NCBI GenBank assembly: GCA_934167465.1 | Contig: CAKPKR010000001.1 | Coordinates: 124,001 to 188,000, forward strand | Direction: 5' to 3' | DNA length: 64,000 nucleotides | From: an uncultured Bacilli bacterium | Lineage (GTDB): Bacteria; Bacillota_I; Bacilli_A; RF39; UBA660 | Part shown: positions 27,249-35,742 of the stretch, one piece after another | Layout of the letters: every line of letters begins with the position of its first letter | Numbering within the stretch: position 1 is the stretch's first letter | The notes under the pieces: model-generated | Seen by the model: the letters and a program-made list of their open reading frames with translations, nothing else | What the model was told of the DNA's origin: nothing | Databases searched by the model: none | Translations under genes and position numbers: made by a program

Positions 27249-29357
27249 CTAAAGTCTATCAATTAAGTTAGACATCTTGTTTAGTATACCTTTTCCTTTT
27301 GATTTTATAGTTCTTTTTGTTCTTCTAAGTTTACGCCACTTTTCACCTTTATAATCAATTAAAATATTACATTTTAACACATCTTTAGAAACATTTAATA
27401 CCTCTTTTGTTGGTTTAAATTGTTCTTTATTATACATTTTTTCAATTTTGATTTTTTTATCATATTTTGTTTCAAACATTGCATCTACTGCTTCTAAAAA
27501 TTGAGTGAACCCTTTTTCAAGTGGATAATCTTTCATATATTCAATTCCTGCTTTAGACATTTCGTCACAGATTTTTTTATTATCTATTAATTCAATTAAA
27601 GCACTTGCTATTCCTTCTGGACTTGGTTCTGCTAACAATATTGCATTGTCTGGCATATCATATAAATTGTTTTCTTTGTACATTTCTACAACTGGTAAAC
27701 CAGCTGCCATCATTTCAAAAGGAATTCTTGAAGGGTTAGAAGCACTCATACATAATCCGACTTGACACTTATTATATAATTCATTACATTTTTCAATTGG
27801 AATTATTCCTAGTTTTTCCGCTTCAAAATCTATAGGATTTTTAGTGTTTGAACCATATAAATATATTTTAACATCTGGTCTCATTGCTTTGACTAGTTTA
27901 AGTGCACGTAAAGCTATTATATCACATCTTCTATCTTTTTCGGGTTGATAAATATAACAAATAGCTTTCTCTTTTTTGACTTTTTTTAATGGTTTATAAA
28001 TGTTTAAATCAGCACAGAAATCAAAATATCTAGAATTATTACCATATTCATTAATCATTTTATGTGACAACCACTTGCCGATTGTAACTGGTAAATAACC
28101 TAAACGATAAGAGTTTTCTGTTAGAATATATCCTACTCCCATAGGAAAAAACCAAGGTTCAAAGTCTTGAATAAAATAAGCTTTTTTAGGACAATCTAAC
28201 GATTTAACAAAATCAATTGTTTGCCAGCCTGTATTAAATACAAGATCGTATTCACATCTCAATTTAATCCCAACATAAACATTGGCAGCACATATTTCAT
28301 AATAACTGTTAATTTTTTCAGTAACTATTTTATCAGTCGAAATATAATCTTCTTCTACATATATATCACATTCATATCCATGTCTTATTAGAGCATTTAC
28401 ATTTTGAATGATTGTTCTATGTCCACCAGATCCTTTGCCTGGATGTGGCATAACCCATGCTATTCTTTTTTTCCTTACATTTTTTGAAACATTATAATCC
28501 ATATAGTTTCTTCTACGTCTTTGGTCTTTATATATTTGCATTGGAACATTATATTTATGGGCTATTTCCTCTTGAATTCTGCAGATTTCATTATATTCAA
28601 TATCTGCTTTTATTACTGTACTTACTGATTTACTATGTTTTCTAAAATAATTCAATGATTGATTGTTAAAAGCAACATCTCCCAATTCTAATAATTTATA
28701 ATATATATACCAATCGCCAGCTACTTTAAATTGTTTAGCTTCTTCGATTATTTGGTTGTAATCACCTTTTTTCCATACAACTCCTGATACATTTAAAATT
28801 GTATTTGTTATACTCAAATAATTAATTATTTCATCAGTTCCCTTGTTTATATAAGGTCTATCCCAACGATTTGTACCATAAATATTATATAAATCTTGTG
28901 AATTTTTAGCAATTAAATTATTGTTTTCATCAATACGGGCTGAATCAGTATAAGACAAAATTACATTTTTATTTTCAAATGCTTTCATTGTTGTCTCAAG
29001 AAAAAGAGGGTGAGCCGAATCATCTGCTTCAGCTATCCAAAAGTAATCTCCTTCAACTAATGAAATTCCTTTTTGCCATTGTGAGAATGGAGAACCGGTG
29101 TTTTTCTCATTTTCAACAAATCTCACCTTTATATTTTTTATTGAATTAATCTTTTCTTTTATTACATTGACACTATTATCTGTTGATTTATCATCAAGAA
29201 TTATTAATTCATAAATAGGATATGATTGATTTAAAATCGAGTCAATCCTTTCAACTATAAAATTTTCATAATTATAATTGGGAATTATAACTGATACTTT
29301 TTTTATTTTTCCACTATATTTTGGGACTTTTTCTTCATATATATTAACTTTACTCAT
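27249..29357 (-). CDS. Bifunctional glycosyltransferase: GT2 fused to WsaF-like GT4
   Basis: The 702-residue protein has two catalytic parts. Residues 20-250 form a GT2 domain (KVSVIIPNYNYENF, ILDDKSTDNS, AEADDS). Residues about 295-600 form a GT-B domain starting KRIAWVMPHPGKGSGGHRTI, the pattern of WsaF-type rhamnosyltransferases, with PSRIPFEMMAAGLPVVE near 545. A basic tail (KWRKLRRTKRTIKSKGKG) may bind membrane. This fusion is typical of rhamnan-like polymers exported by ABC systems, and wzt follows directly. It overlaps the preceding gene by 8 nt. Confidence 0.8.
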   Translation of the reverse strand: MSKVNIYEEKVPKYSGKIKKVSVIIPNYNYENFIVERIDSILNQSYPIYELIILDDKSTDNSVNVIKEKINSIKNIKVRFVENEKNTGSPFSQWQKGISLVEGDYFWIAEADDSAHPLFLETTMKAFENKNVILSYTDSARIDENNNLIAKNSQDLYNIYGTNRWDRPYINKGTDEIINYLSITNTILNVSGVVWKKGDYNQIIEEAKQFKVAGDWYIYYKLLELGDVAFNNQSLNYFRKHSKSVSTVIKADIEYNEICRIQEEIAHKYNVPMQIYKDQRRRRNYMDYNVSKNVRKKRIAWVMPHPGKGSGGHRTIIQNVNALIRHGYECDIYVEEDYISTDKIVTEKINSYYEICAANVYVGIKLRCEYDLVFNTGWQTIDFVKSLDCPKKAYFIQDFEPWFFPMGVGYILTENSYRLGYLPVTIGKWLSHKMINEYGNNSRYFDFCADLNIYKPLKKVKKEKAICYIYQPEKDRRCDIIALRALKLVKAMRPDVKIYLYGSNTKNPIDFEAEKLGIIPIEKCNELYNKCQVGLCMSASNPSRIPFEMMAAGLPVVEMYKENNLYDMPDNAILLAEPSPEGIASALIELIDNKKICDEMSKAGIEYMKDYPLEKGFTQFLEAVDAMFETKYDKKIKIEKMYNKEQFKPTKEVLNVSKDVLKCNILIDYKGEKWRKLRRTKRTIKSKGKGILNKMSNLIDRL

Positions 29358-31335
29358 ATTTAAAACCCTCCTTTGAAGCGTCTAGTTTGTAATCATTTGT
29401 CTTACTGAAGTTATCATTATAGTATGGATCATATTTTAATTTATCATTCCATTTATTCATCATAAATTGCCATTCTTGCATAAATCTTTTTTGTTTTTCA
29501 GGAGTAGTATCTAAGCCTCTTGTTTTAGATTCATAATGATATAGCTCTACAATTGGTAAATATATGTTGTTGTATCCTTTTTCTCTGACTTTTAAATTGA
29601 AGTCAACATCATTAAATGCTACTTGCAATTGCTCTTCTAGACCACCAACTTCCATATATTTTTCTTTAGAAATCATCAAACAAGCTGCTGTATTTCCACT
29701 TACATCATATGGAATTTTTAATTCCCATTGCATTCCCACATCATATCTATCAGCGCCATAATGAGCATGACCAGCAAGACCGCCTTTTCCTATTATCAAA
29801 CCAGCATGTTGTAGTGTATCATCATTAAAAAGTAATTTTGCACCTACTGTTCCTATGTGCTTTTTTGATGCATATCCAAGCATCAATTCAAGCCAATTTG
29901 GAGTTATAATTTCCGTATCATTGTTTAATAAAACTATATACTCACCTTTTGAATGATTCATAACTGCTTGGTTGTTAATATATGAATAATTAAATGGACA
30001 TTCCATTCTAACAACATTAAAGTTTTTATACTTATTTTTATATTCTTCAAATAATTTAAATGTTGATGGGGCACAACTATTATTATCAATCAAAATTATT
30101 TCAAAATTTTTATATGTACTTTTTTCATACACAGATTTTAAACAAGTGTCTAATGTTTCAGGAGCATCTTTTGTAGGTATTACAATTGACACTAGTGGTT
30201 GTTTTTTTAATTCGTATTCTACAGTTAAGGTTTCTTTATCATTATTTTTAAGTATTTTAACTTTTTCATTCTTCAAAAATTCCTTTACTATTTCAAAATT
30301 TTCATCTTGATTATCATTATATTTTTTTGTATGATATAAAATTTTTGAAATGTGTTTAATTCTTTTACAATTGAATGCTGTACTTAATATATATGCATAT
30401 ATATTTTCTGGTAAATTGTTATTTAAATTTTTCTTAGCAATATCTGTTTTTACTATAAATAGTTGTCCAATATAATTTGCGCCTAGTATTGTGTCTGGTG
30501 ACCAGTCTGGTTTAAACAAAGGTTTTTCCCTTTCATTATCAATAATCATATCATTATCACTATAAATAAAATCATAGTCGTTTTTGATATCAGCCATTAC
30601 ATTTGGATTAAAATTATTATTTAATATACAATCGCTTGTTAAAAAACATATATATTTTGTGTTTATTTTTGCTAATATTTCTCCGATATTATTTTTTAGA
30701 TAATGAATTTTTTCATCTTTCAAATCTATTTTTTCATTTCCTAAAATTACAAATTCAATATTATTAAGTTTTGTTTTTTTATTATTGAATATTTCATAAC
30801 GATTTATCCATTCATGATATTCCTCACTTATATTTTGATTATAACATTTTGAATTTTCATTGTTTATTATTTTCATTCTATTCTTAAATTCCATAAAATA
30901 TTTTTTTAACATTACTGGTGGAACTAAAAAATGATATTCTTTCCAAAATAGTCTTATTGCTTTCTTTAGCATAACAAAAATTTTTTTAATCCTCATAAGA
31001 ATGTTATGAAATTTATTATTTCTTACTTTAAAAACAATTTTTTTGAATTCTGAAGTTTCTAGATAGATGTCTATTTCTTTCAATTGTTCATCAATTGTAG
31101 TTTTGTAGTCAAAACCGTAATTATTATCTTCAATAGGTTCACAGAAATAAAGACATACATCATATTTTGATTCATTACCTTCAAATTCAAATAATCTTTT
31201 GGTACTATTTTTTTTAGTAACAATTATTTTATATTTATTATAATGTGCCCAACCTTTTAGATAAATTTTTGTTTGATTATTCGTTATTTTTAAATCGCAT
31301 GTTTCTAGGCGAAAATCATCTTTTTTATTTTTCAT
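29350..31335 (-). CDS. Large GT2 glycosyltransferase with a second, degenerate GT domain
   Basis: The 661-residue protein has a canonical GT2 domain in its C-terminal half: PLVSIVIPTKDAPETLDTC near residue 385, IDNNS, LNNDTEI and the acceptor region FNDVDFNLKVREKG. The middle (about 190-370) looks like a GT-A fold (IEFVILGNEKIDLK, FIYSDNDMI) but its opening lacks the usual nucleotide-binding motif, so it may be inactive or structural. The N-terminal 110 residues are beta-rich. It probably works with the bifunctional transferase downstream on one polymer backbone. Confidence 0.75.
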   Translation of the reverse strand: MKNKKDDFRLETCDLKITNNQTKIYLKGWAHYNKYKIIVTKKNSTKRLFEFEGNESKYDVCLYFCEPIEDNNYGFDYKTTIDEQLKEIDIYLETSEFKKIVFKVRNNKFHNILMRIKKIFVMLKKAIRLFWKEYHFLVPPVMLKKYFMEFKNRMKIINNENSKCYNQNISEEYHEWINRYEIFNNKKTKLNNIEFVILGNEKIDLKDEKIHYLKNNIGEILAKINTKYICFLTSDCILNNNFNPNVMADIKNDYDFIYSDNDMIIDNEREKPLFKPDWSPDTILGANYIGQLFIVKTDIAKKNLNNNLPENIYAYILSTAFNCKRIKHISKILYHTKKYNDNQDENFEIVKEFLKNEKVKILKNNDKETLTVEYELKKQPLVSIVIPTKDAPETLDTCLKSVYEKSTYKNFEIILIDNNSCAPSTFKLFEEYKNKYKNFNVVRMECPFNYSYINNQAVMNHSKGEYIVLLNNDTEIITPNWLELMLGYASKKHIGTVGAKLLFNDDTLQHAGLIIGKGGLAGHAHYGADRYDVGMQWELKIPYDVSGNTAACLMISKEKYMEVGGLEEQLQVAFNDVDFNLKVREKGYNNIYLPIVELYHYESKTRGLDTTPEKQKRFMQEWQFMMNKWNDKLKYDPYYNDNFSKTNDYKLDASKEGFKYE

Positions 31336-31370
31336 TTTAGCACCTCAATTATTTTTAAATTTTCTATAAT

Positions 31371-31379
31371 ATTATACCA
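31371..31379 (-). promoter_or_regulatory. Extended -10 promoter element (TGGTATAAT) of the GT/ABC module
   Basis: TGG-TATAAT on the minus strand, 36 nt upstream of the start at 31335, right after a terminator. Confidence 0.5.
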
Positions 31380-31390
31380 TTTTTTAGCAA

Positions 31391-31430
31391 CAAAAAAAAG
31401 AGTTTATTTTGTGTAAAATCTTTTTTTTAC
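31391..31430 (-). terminator. Terminator after the WbbL-like gene
   Basis: A 15-bp imperfect hairpin, AAAAAAAAGAGTTTA with TAAAATCTTTTTTTT, T-rich on either strand. It lies 20 nt after the stop at 31450. Confidence 0.6.
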
Positions 31431-31449
31431 CCTTTTATGAAATGACATC

Positions 31450-32316
31450 TTATTTCTTTATTGTATATATTATGCTTAGCAATAATAAAGTTATTTTGTT
31501 TGTTGTAAATAATAATATTTGTTCTAATATATTGGCATTATTATATTTTTTTTGAAAATACATTTGACTTTTCTTTAGAATTTTATATTTTTTAAGTTTG
31601 TTTATATTTTTATCAATTGTTACTGAATGATTATGAAATACTTCTACCCGTGTATTAATTATTGTTTTCTTTTTTATTTTCTTCAATTTTTGTGCTAAAG
31701 TATTTTCTTCATAATATAGGAATATATTTTCATCAAAATAATTTATTTGTTCTAGATATTTTGAATTAATTATGAAAAAACACCCTGATACAGCATCAAC
31801 CTGAATGTTTTTTTCACTATAATATTCATTTTTATAGAAGAGCAATTTAGGCCTTAGGTAATTATGAATATATATTATATTTAATAAACTATCTTGAAAT
31901 GGCGTTGGTACTTTCCAACCTCTACTTACGCCAGTATGTTCTTTAATAATTGGAGCCACAACAGCGGTGTCCGAATCAAAAGTTGATATTAATTTGGATA
32001 TATCTTCATCTGAATATATTATTATATCAGCGTTACTCACTACTATATAACAATCGCCTAGTGTTTTTTTTAAATATTTAGCTCCATAGTTTATGCCTGA
32101 TCCATAACCTTTATTTTCAAAGCTTTTAATTATATCTATAAATTTATCTTTCTTATTTTTTTTAATATATTTTTTTATTTCATCAAAGGAATTGTCGGTA
32201 GAATTGTTGTCGACTACAACTATTTTATCTAACGATTGAAATTCTTTAATATTATTTAAAAGTTGAATTGTGGTTTTGTAATCATTGTAATTAACTATCA
32301 AAAATGCCGTTTTCAT
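31450..32316 (-). CDS. GT2 glycosyltransferase (WbbL/rhamnosyltransferase-like)
   Basis: This 288-residue GT2 protein has FLIVNYNDYKTT, VVVDNNSTDNS near residue 35, NKGYGSGINYGAKY near 70 and SNADIII near 95. VSGCFFIINSKYLEQINYFDENIFLYYEE near 175 is the acceptor region typical of WbbL/RfbF-type rhamnosyltransferases. One C-terminal membrane helix is visible. It overlaps the Wzy-like gene by 26 nt and ends module one. Confidence 0.85.
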   Translation of the reverse strand: MKTAFLIVNYNDYKTTIQLLNNIKEFQSLDKIVVVDNNSTDNSFDEIKKYIKKNKKDKFIDIIKSFENKGYGSGINYGAKYLKKTLGDCYIVVSNADIIIYSDEDISKLISTFDSDTAVVAPIIKEHTGVSRGWKVPTPFQDSLLNIIYIHNYLRPKLLFYKNEYYSEKNIQVDAVSGCFFIINSKYLEQINYFDENIFLYYEENTLAQKLKKIKKKTIINTRVEVFHNHSVTIDKNINKLKKYKILKKSQMYFQKKYNNANILEQILLFTTNKITLLLLSIIYTIKK

Positions 32317-33601
32317 TATTATCCTCCTTCAATGTCATAATTAATATAATTGTGCAAAAGATACTTACTGATGGGGATGTTATTATATGTCCCGAAAATA
32401 ATGATAAAATTAATATCAATATTATACTTAAATATAAATTCATTTTCTCAGTTGTTAATATGTTGTCTTTTGAACTTAATTTTTTAAATACTTTGACTAG
32501 AATTATAATATACGGAATAAAGTATAAAATAAAACCGATTAAACCATTTCTAAAAAATATATCGTAATAATCCATTTCTATCATTTTAATTTTAACATCA
32601 TCAGTTCCATAATTTTCGATATATCCTATTCCTAGCAGTTTTTGTTCTGTTGGTGCCTTCATATAATTCTTTTTAGTATCTATATAAAAGCTTACACGTT
32701 CACTAAAGATAAAATGATCTATAATATGAACATCATAAAAATCAGTTATTGATTTGATTTCAAGAAAGTCTAGATGAATTTTAATGTTTTTATAAAATGA
32801 TGTTTTAGGAATCAAAACAATTGACGCTGCAACCATTATTAATACTAAAATCAATAAAATTGATATTTGTTTTATTTTTTTTTGTTTAATAATTTTAACT
32901 ATATAAATTAAAAAATATGCCATAATTACAATCACAAGGCTCAATATCGGTACTTTTGTTCCTAGTGAAAAATATGTATAGATGGAAGTTAATAGTATCA
33001 CTATTTTTAATAACAAGTTTTTAACTCTAAATAAATTGTAAATTCCAAATGGTAATAGAATTGATATAATTGCTCCAATTTCATTTGTTGAATTGAACCA
33101 TCCAATTGAGCCAACTTTGCTATAGGCATAGCTTGAAAAATCTGTTTTAGTAATGGTCGGTATAAAGAGTAGAATGATATATGCTAAAAGAATTATTGAT
33201 AGATGTTTATTATTAAAATTGAATTTTTTTTCTTCATATATATTAAAAATTGGCACTAAAGTAAGTGGAAAGAAGAAACTTCTAAATAAATTCTGAATTT
33301 CATATGACAAAACGCTTACGTCCTTTTGTTTAATCATCATTAGTGAATATATAATTATATATATGGATGTAGTAATGACGTATGTGATTGATATCTTCTT
33401 ATATTTTGACTTTGATATAAAAAACAAGTAATAAATACATATTATCATGAATAACATTTTAAGTATAATTATAAAATTAAATTCAATTTTTGCAATATTT
33501 AATAGAATTGATGTTGTTAGATCAAAAATCGGGCTAAGAAGAACAAACCACAAAATAACTTTTGTTATATTCTCATTCAAGTATTTATTTATTCTATTCA
33601 T
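32291..33601 (-). CDS. O-antigen ligase / Wzy-type polymerase family membrane protein
   Basis: The 436-residue protein has about 11-12 membrane helices and a large extracytoplasmic loop (residues about 265-350), as in the Wzy/WaaL superfamily. The segment FNSTNEIGAIISILLPF near 170 is the most typical family motif. Such proteins polymerise repeat units or ligate the glycan to its carrier. As the first cluster gene it follows a terminator-promoter junction at 33663-33698. Whether it works as Wzy with the Wzx flippase or as a ligase for the ABC-exported chain cannot be decided. Confidence 0.75.
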   Translation of the reverse strand: MNRINKYLNENITKVILWFVLLSPIFDLTTSILLNIAKIEFNFIIILKMLFMIICIYYLFFISKSKYKKISITYVITTSIYIIIYSLMMIKQKDVSVLSYEIQNLFRSFFFPLTLVPIFNIYEEKKFNFNNKHLSIILLAYIILLFIPTITKTDFSSYAYSKVGSIGWFNSTNEIGAIISILLPFGIYNLFRVKNLLLKIVILLTSIYTYFSLGTKVPILSLVIVIMAYFLIYIVKIIKQKKIKQISILLILVLIMVAASIVLIPKTSFYKNIKIHLDFLEIKSITDFYDVHIIDHFIFSERVSFYIDTKKNYMKAPTEQKLLGIGYIENYGTDDVKIKMIEMDYYDIFFRNGLIGFILYFIPYIIILVKVFKKLSSKDNILTTEKMNLYLSIILILILSLFSGHIITSPSVSIFCTIILIMTLKEDNNENGIFDS

Positions 33602-33662
33602 AATTCTATACTCCTTTTTGTTATCTATAATTTCATTCGAAATTTGTGTTTTCCATACATAA

Positions 33663-33671
33663 ATTATATCA
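33663..33671 (-). promoter_or_regulatory. Extended -10 promoter element (TGATATAAT) for the cluster
   Basis: TGA-TATAAT on the minus strand, 62 nt before the Wzy-like start, immediately after a hairpin with a T-tract. The -35 would fall in that T-tract. Confidence 0.5.
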
Positions 33672-33698
33672 AAAAAATAACTATGTTACTAGTTATTT
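33672..33698 (-). terminator. Hairpin terminator in front of the cluster promoter
   Basis: Perfect 9-bp arms AAATAACTA (33675-33683) and TAGTTATTT (33690-33698), followed by T on the minus strand. It should stop transcripts coming from the CapA gene 240 nt upstream. Confidence 0.65.
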
Positions 33699-33865
33699 GA
33701 TTATTTAGTTTAACTTTTCTAAATTAAGATTTTAAATATTCTCAAACATCAGGAACTTATTTTGAACCATAATGGTTATGATTTTATAGCAATTGATAAT
33801 GTATTAATGTAAGTTATTCATAGTTTAAATATCTGTCAACTATTAATTAAATAATTGTTGATTAT

Positions 33866-33891
33866 GTCAATTGCTAAAGTCAATTGCTAAA
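33866..33891. repeat. 13-bp perfect tandem repeat GTCAATTGCTAAA x2
   Basis: Two adjacent identical copies in the non-coding DNA downstream of the CapA gene. No function is evident. Confidence 0.8.
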
Positions 33892-33935
33892 AATTAGTAA
33901 TATTTAATAAATTTATTTTATTATTACATTAATAT

Positions 33936-35066
33936 TTAATATTCAAAATTATAACTATGTTTTAGTACTTTATTCAAAACCCTTTCTTTTTCATCGCCAG
34001 ACAATGGAGTTGGTTGAAAATTATTAGTGCTTGGTACTGATGAAATTGAGCAAGGAATTATTTTTATTTCATTATTGATTAATTCGCCATTTTTTAAGCT
34101 AAAACTTTCTTGAACTATCATACTATCCTTGTCTTTTGGATTACTATTTCCACCAAAGCAAAAATTTCCTAACGAATAAATTATATGTCTGTCTTTATAT
34201 TCTTCTATTCCTTGGAGTACATGTGGATGGTGCCCAACTACAATATCCACACCATTATCAATTAAATAGTGAGCAAATTCTTGTTGTTCTGAATTAAATT
34301 CGTTTGTTCCTTCTATTCCCCAATGGCAAGATGCTACAATTATTTCTGGATTATATTTTTTCAATTGTGTAAGTTTATCATCAATATTTTCAATTGATAA
34401 ATTTGCATTTTTAAAGCCAACAAATCCAACTTTGATATTTTTAATATTTTCGATGTGAATGTAGTCATCACCAGAATAATCAATATTGGCTTTCTCAAGG
34501 GTATTTATTGTATCAGTATAGCCTTTTTCTAGATAATCTTTTGTATGATTGTTAGAAATATTAACTCCTTCTATATTTCCTTCTTTTAATATATTTACAT
34601 ACTCGTAGTCACCTTTAAAATTAAATTGTTTTTCAGCATATTGTGTAGCATCCGTAAAAGTAGTTTCTAAATTTACTAAAGTGTAGTCATCTGTTTTAAA
34701 AATATCGCTAACATTTTCGAAAAAATATGAGTAATCATTTTGTTGTTTAGAAACCATATCATCAAAGTATGTTACTTTTTTATCATTTCCAAGAGTACAG
34801 TCTCCAGCAAAACTAATTATTATTGTATCAGTATTATCATTTTGACTGTCAGTTAATGCATCATTTTGTTCATCGTTAATATGACAAGTTGAAACAATAT
34901 TATCTTTTGTTTCTTCTTTTTCAACTTCAAATTTGTTTATATCAACAACTGATGCAACTTCAGGGTCAAAAATGGCTTTAGGTGTCTTTTCATCTGTTAT
35001 AAAACTTGCTAATACAACTCCTGATAAAATTGCTACTGCTTTTATATTTATATTAAGATTTTTCAT
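33936..35066 (-). CDS. CapA-family (PGA_cap) metallophosphatase-like protein
   Basis: The 376-residue protein has an N-terminal hydrophobic segment (AVAILSGVVLASF), an acidic linker and a CapA/PgsA domain. Visible motifs are AGDCTLG near residue 89, NLETTFTD, ISNNHTKDY near 172, SCHWGIEG near 245, VVGHHPHVLQG near 280 and YSLGNFCFGG. CapA proteins have a calcineurin-like fold and are linked to poly-gamma-glutamate synthesis or anchoring, but no pgsBC genes are present, so a role in handling a wall or capsule polymer outside the cell is more likely. A strong sigma-A promoter lies upstream. Confidence 0.85.
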   Translation of the reverse strand: MKNLNINIKAVAILSGVVLASFITDEKTPKAIFDPEVASVVDINKFEVEKEETKDNIVSTCHINDEQNDALTDSQNDNTDTIIISFAGDCTLGNDKKVTYFDDMVSKQQNDYSYFFENVSDIFKTDDYTLVNLETTFTDATQYAEKQFNFKGDYEYVNILKEGNIEGVNISNNHTKDYLEKGYTDTINTLEKANIDYSGDDYIHIENIKNIKVGFVGFKNANLSIENIDDKLTQLKKYNPEIIVASCHWGIEGTNEFNSEQQEFAHYLIDNGVDIVVGHHPHVLQGIEEYKDRHIIYSLGNFCFGGNSNPKDKDSMIVQESFSLKNGELINNEIKIIPCSISSVPSTNNFQPTPLSGDEKERVLNKVLKHSYNFEY

Positions 35067-35099
35067 ATTAAAATTTCACTTCTTTTCATTTGTACTAAT

Positions 35100-35127
35100 A
35101 TAATATCACTTAATTTTATTTTGTCAA
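35100..35127 (-). promoter_or_regulatory. Sigma-A promoter of the CapA-like gene
   Basis: TTGACA (35122-35127), 16 nt, TATTAT (35100-35105) on the minus strand, 33 nt before the start codon. Two more TTGACA boxes at 35167-35172 and 35207-35212 suggest extra upstream promoters. Confidence 0.7.
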
Positions 35128-35231
35128 TTTTTAAATTTAAATAATAAAAATAATGTTCTAAATTTTTGTCAATATTTTTCAATATAATCATTTTATATTC
35201 ATTTTATGTCAATTTCATACTAACTTTACAA

Positions 35232-35630
35232 TCAATTATTTTTTAAATTATTTATTTCCTTTTGAATGGCATCGACCATCTTTTGTAACATTTCAATAGT
35301 ATCACTGTCACTATCGCCTGAACAATTTGATTTCATATTATGTTGATTAACTTTAGAAAAAAAAGATTGGTCTTGCCGATAACTATTACTTTTGTTGTAC
35401 TCATTGTAACTCGACTGATTTTGAGATGTGGCTGTATTTGAATTGTCAATTCCTCTTTCAGTTTGGACTTGTTTATAAAAAGCATTAGTACATAATACTT
35501 GAGCTGTCAACATTAGCCAATTTCCCAAGGCATTTTGCTCATTAGATGTTGTATCATCAATAAGAAGATAGCCAACAGCAATTGCACTCAGTGTAAATAG
35601 TTTTGGGGGCACATTAGGAATTATTCTCAT
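35232..35630 (-). CDS. Small hypothetical protein with one membrane segment
   Basis: I do not recognise this 132-residue protein. Residues 8-25 form a weak hydrophobic segment (KLFTLSAIAVGYLLI), followed by another apolar stretch near residue 40 (WLMLTAQVL). The middle is low-complexity Asn/Ser/Gln-rich, and the C-terminus (EMLQKMVDAIQKEINNLK) looks helical and coiled-coil-like. GGGAGG lies 6 nt before the ATG. It stands between the CapA-like gene and a divergent nuclease gene and may share transcripts with CapA. Confidence 0.6.
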   Translation of the reverse strand: MRIIPNVPPKLFTLSAIAVGYLLIDDTTSNEQNALGNWLMLTAQVLCTNAFYKQVQTERGIDNSNTATSQNQSSYNEYNKSNSYRQDQSFFSKVNQHNMKSNCSGDSDSDTIEMLQKMVDAIQKEINNLKNN

Positions 35631-35742
35631 ATTGTACCTCCCATATAATTTTATTTTTCTTGGCTAAAATAATTCTTCTAAAGCTTATATTATAAGAATA
35701 TTTTTTTAATTATTTTAATTTTTTTAAGGAAATTAGAAAGTT

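Larger units (their letters stand above)
33602..33935. other. Intergenic region upstream of the polysaccharide cluster
   Basis: 334 nt without an ORF. It holds a promoter element and terminator (33663-33698) and a 13-bp tandem repeat (33866-33891). The rest is AT-rich and not recognised. Confidence 0.6.
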
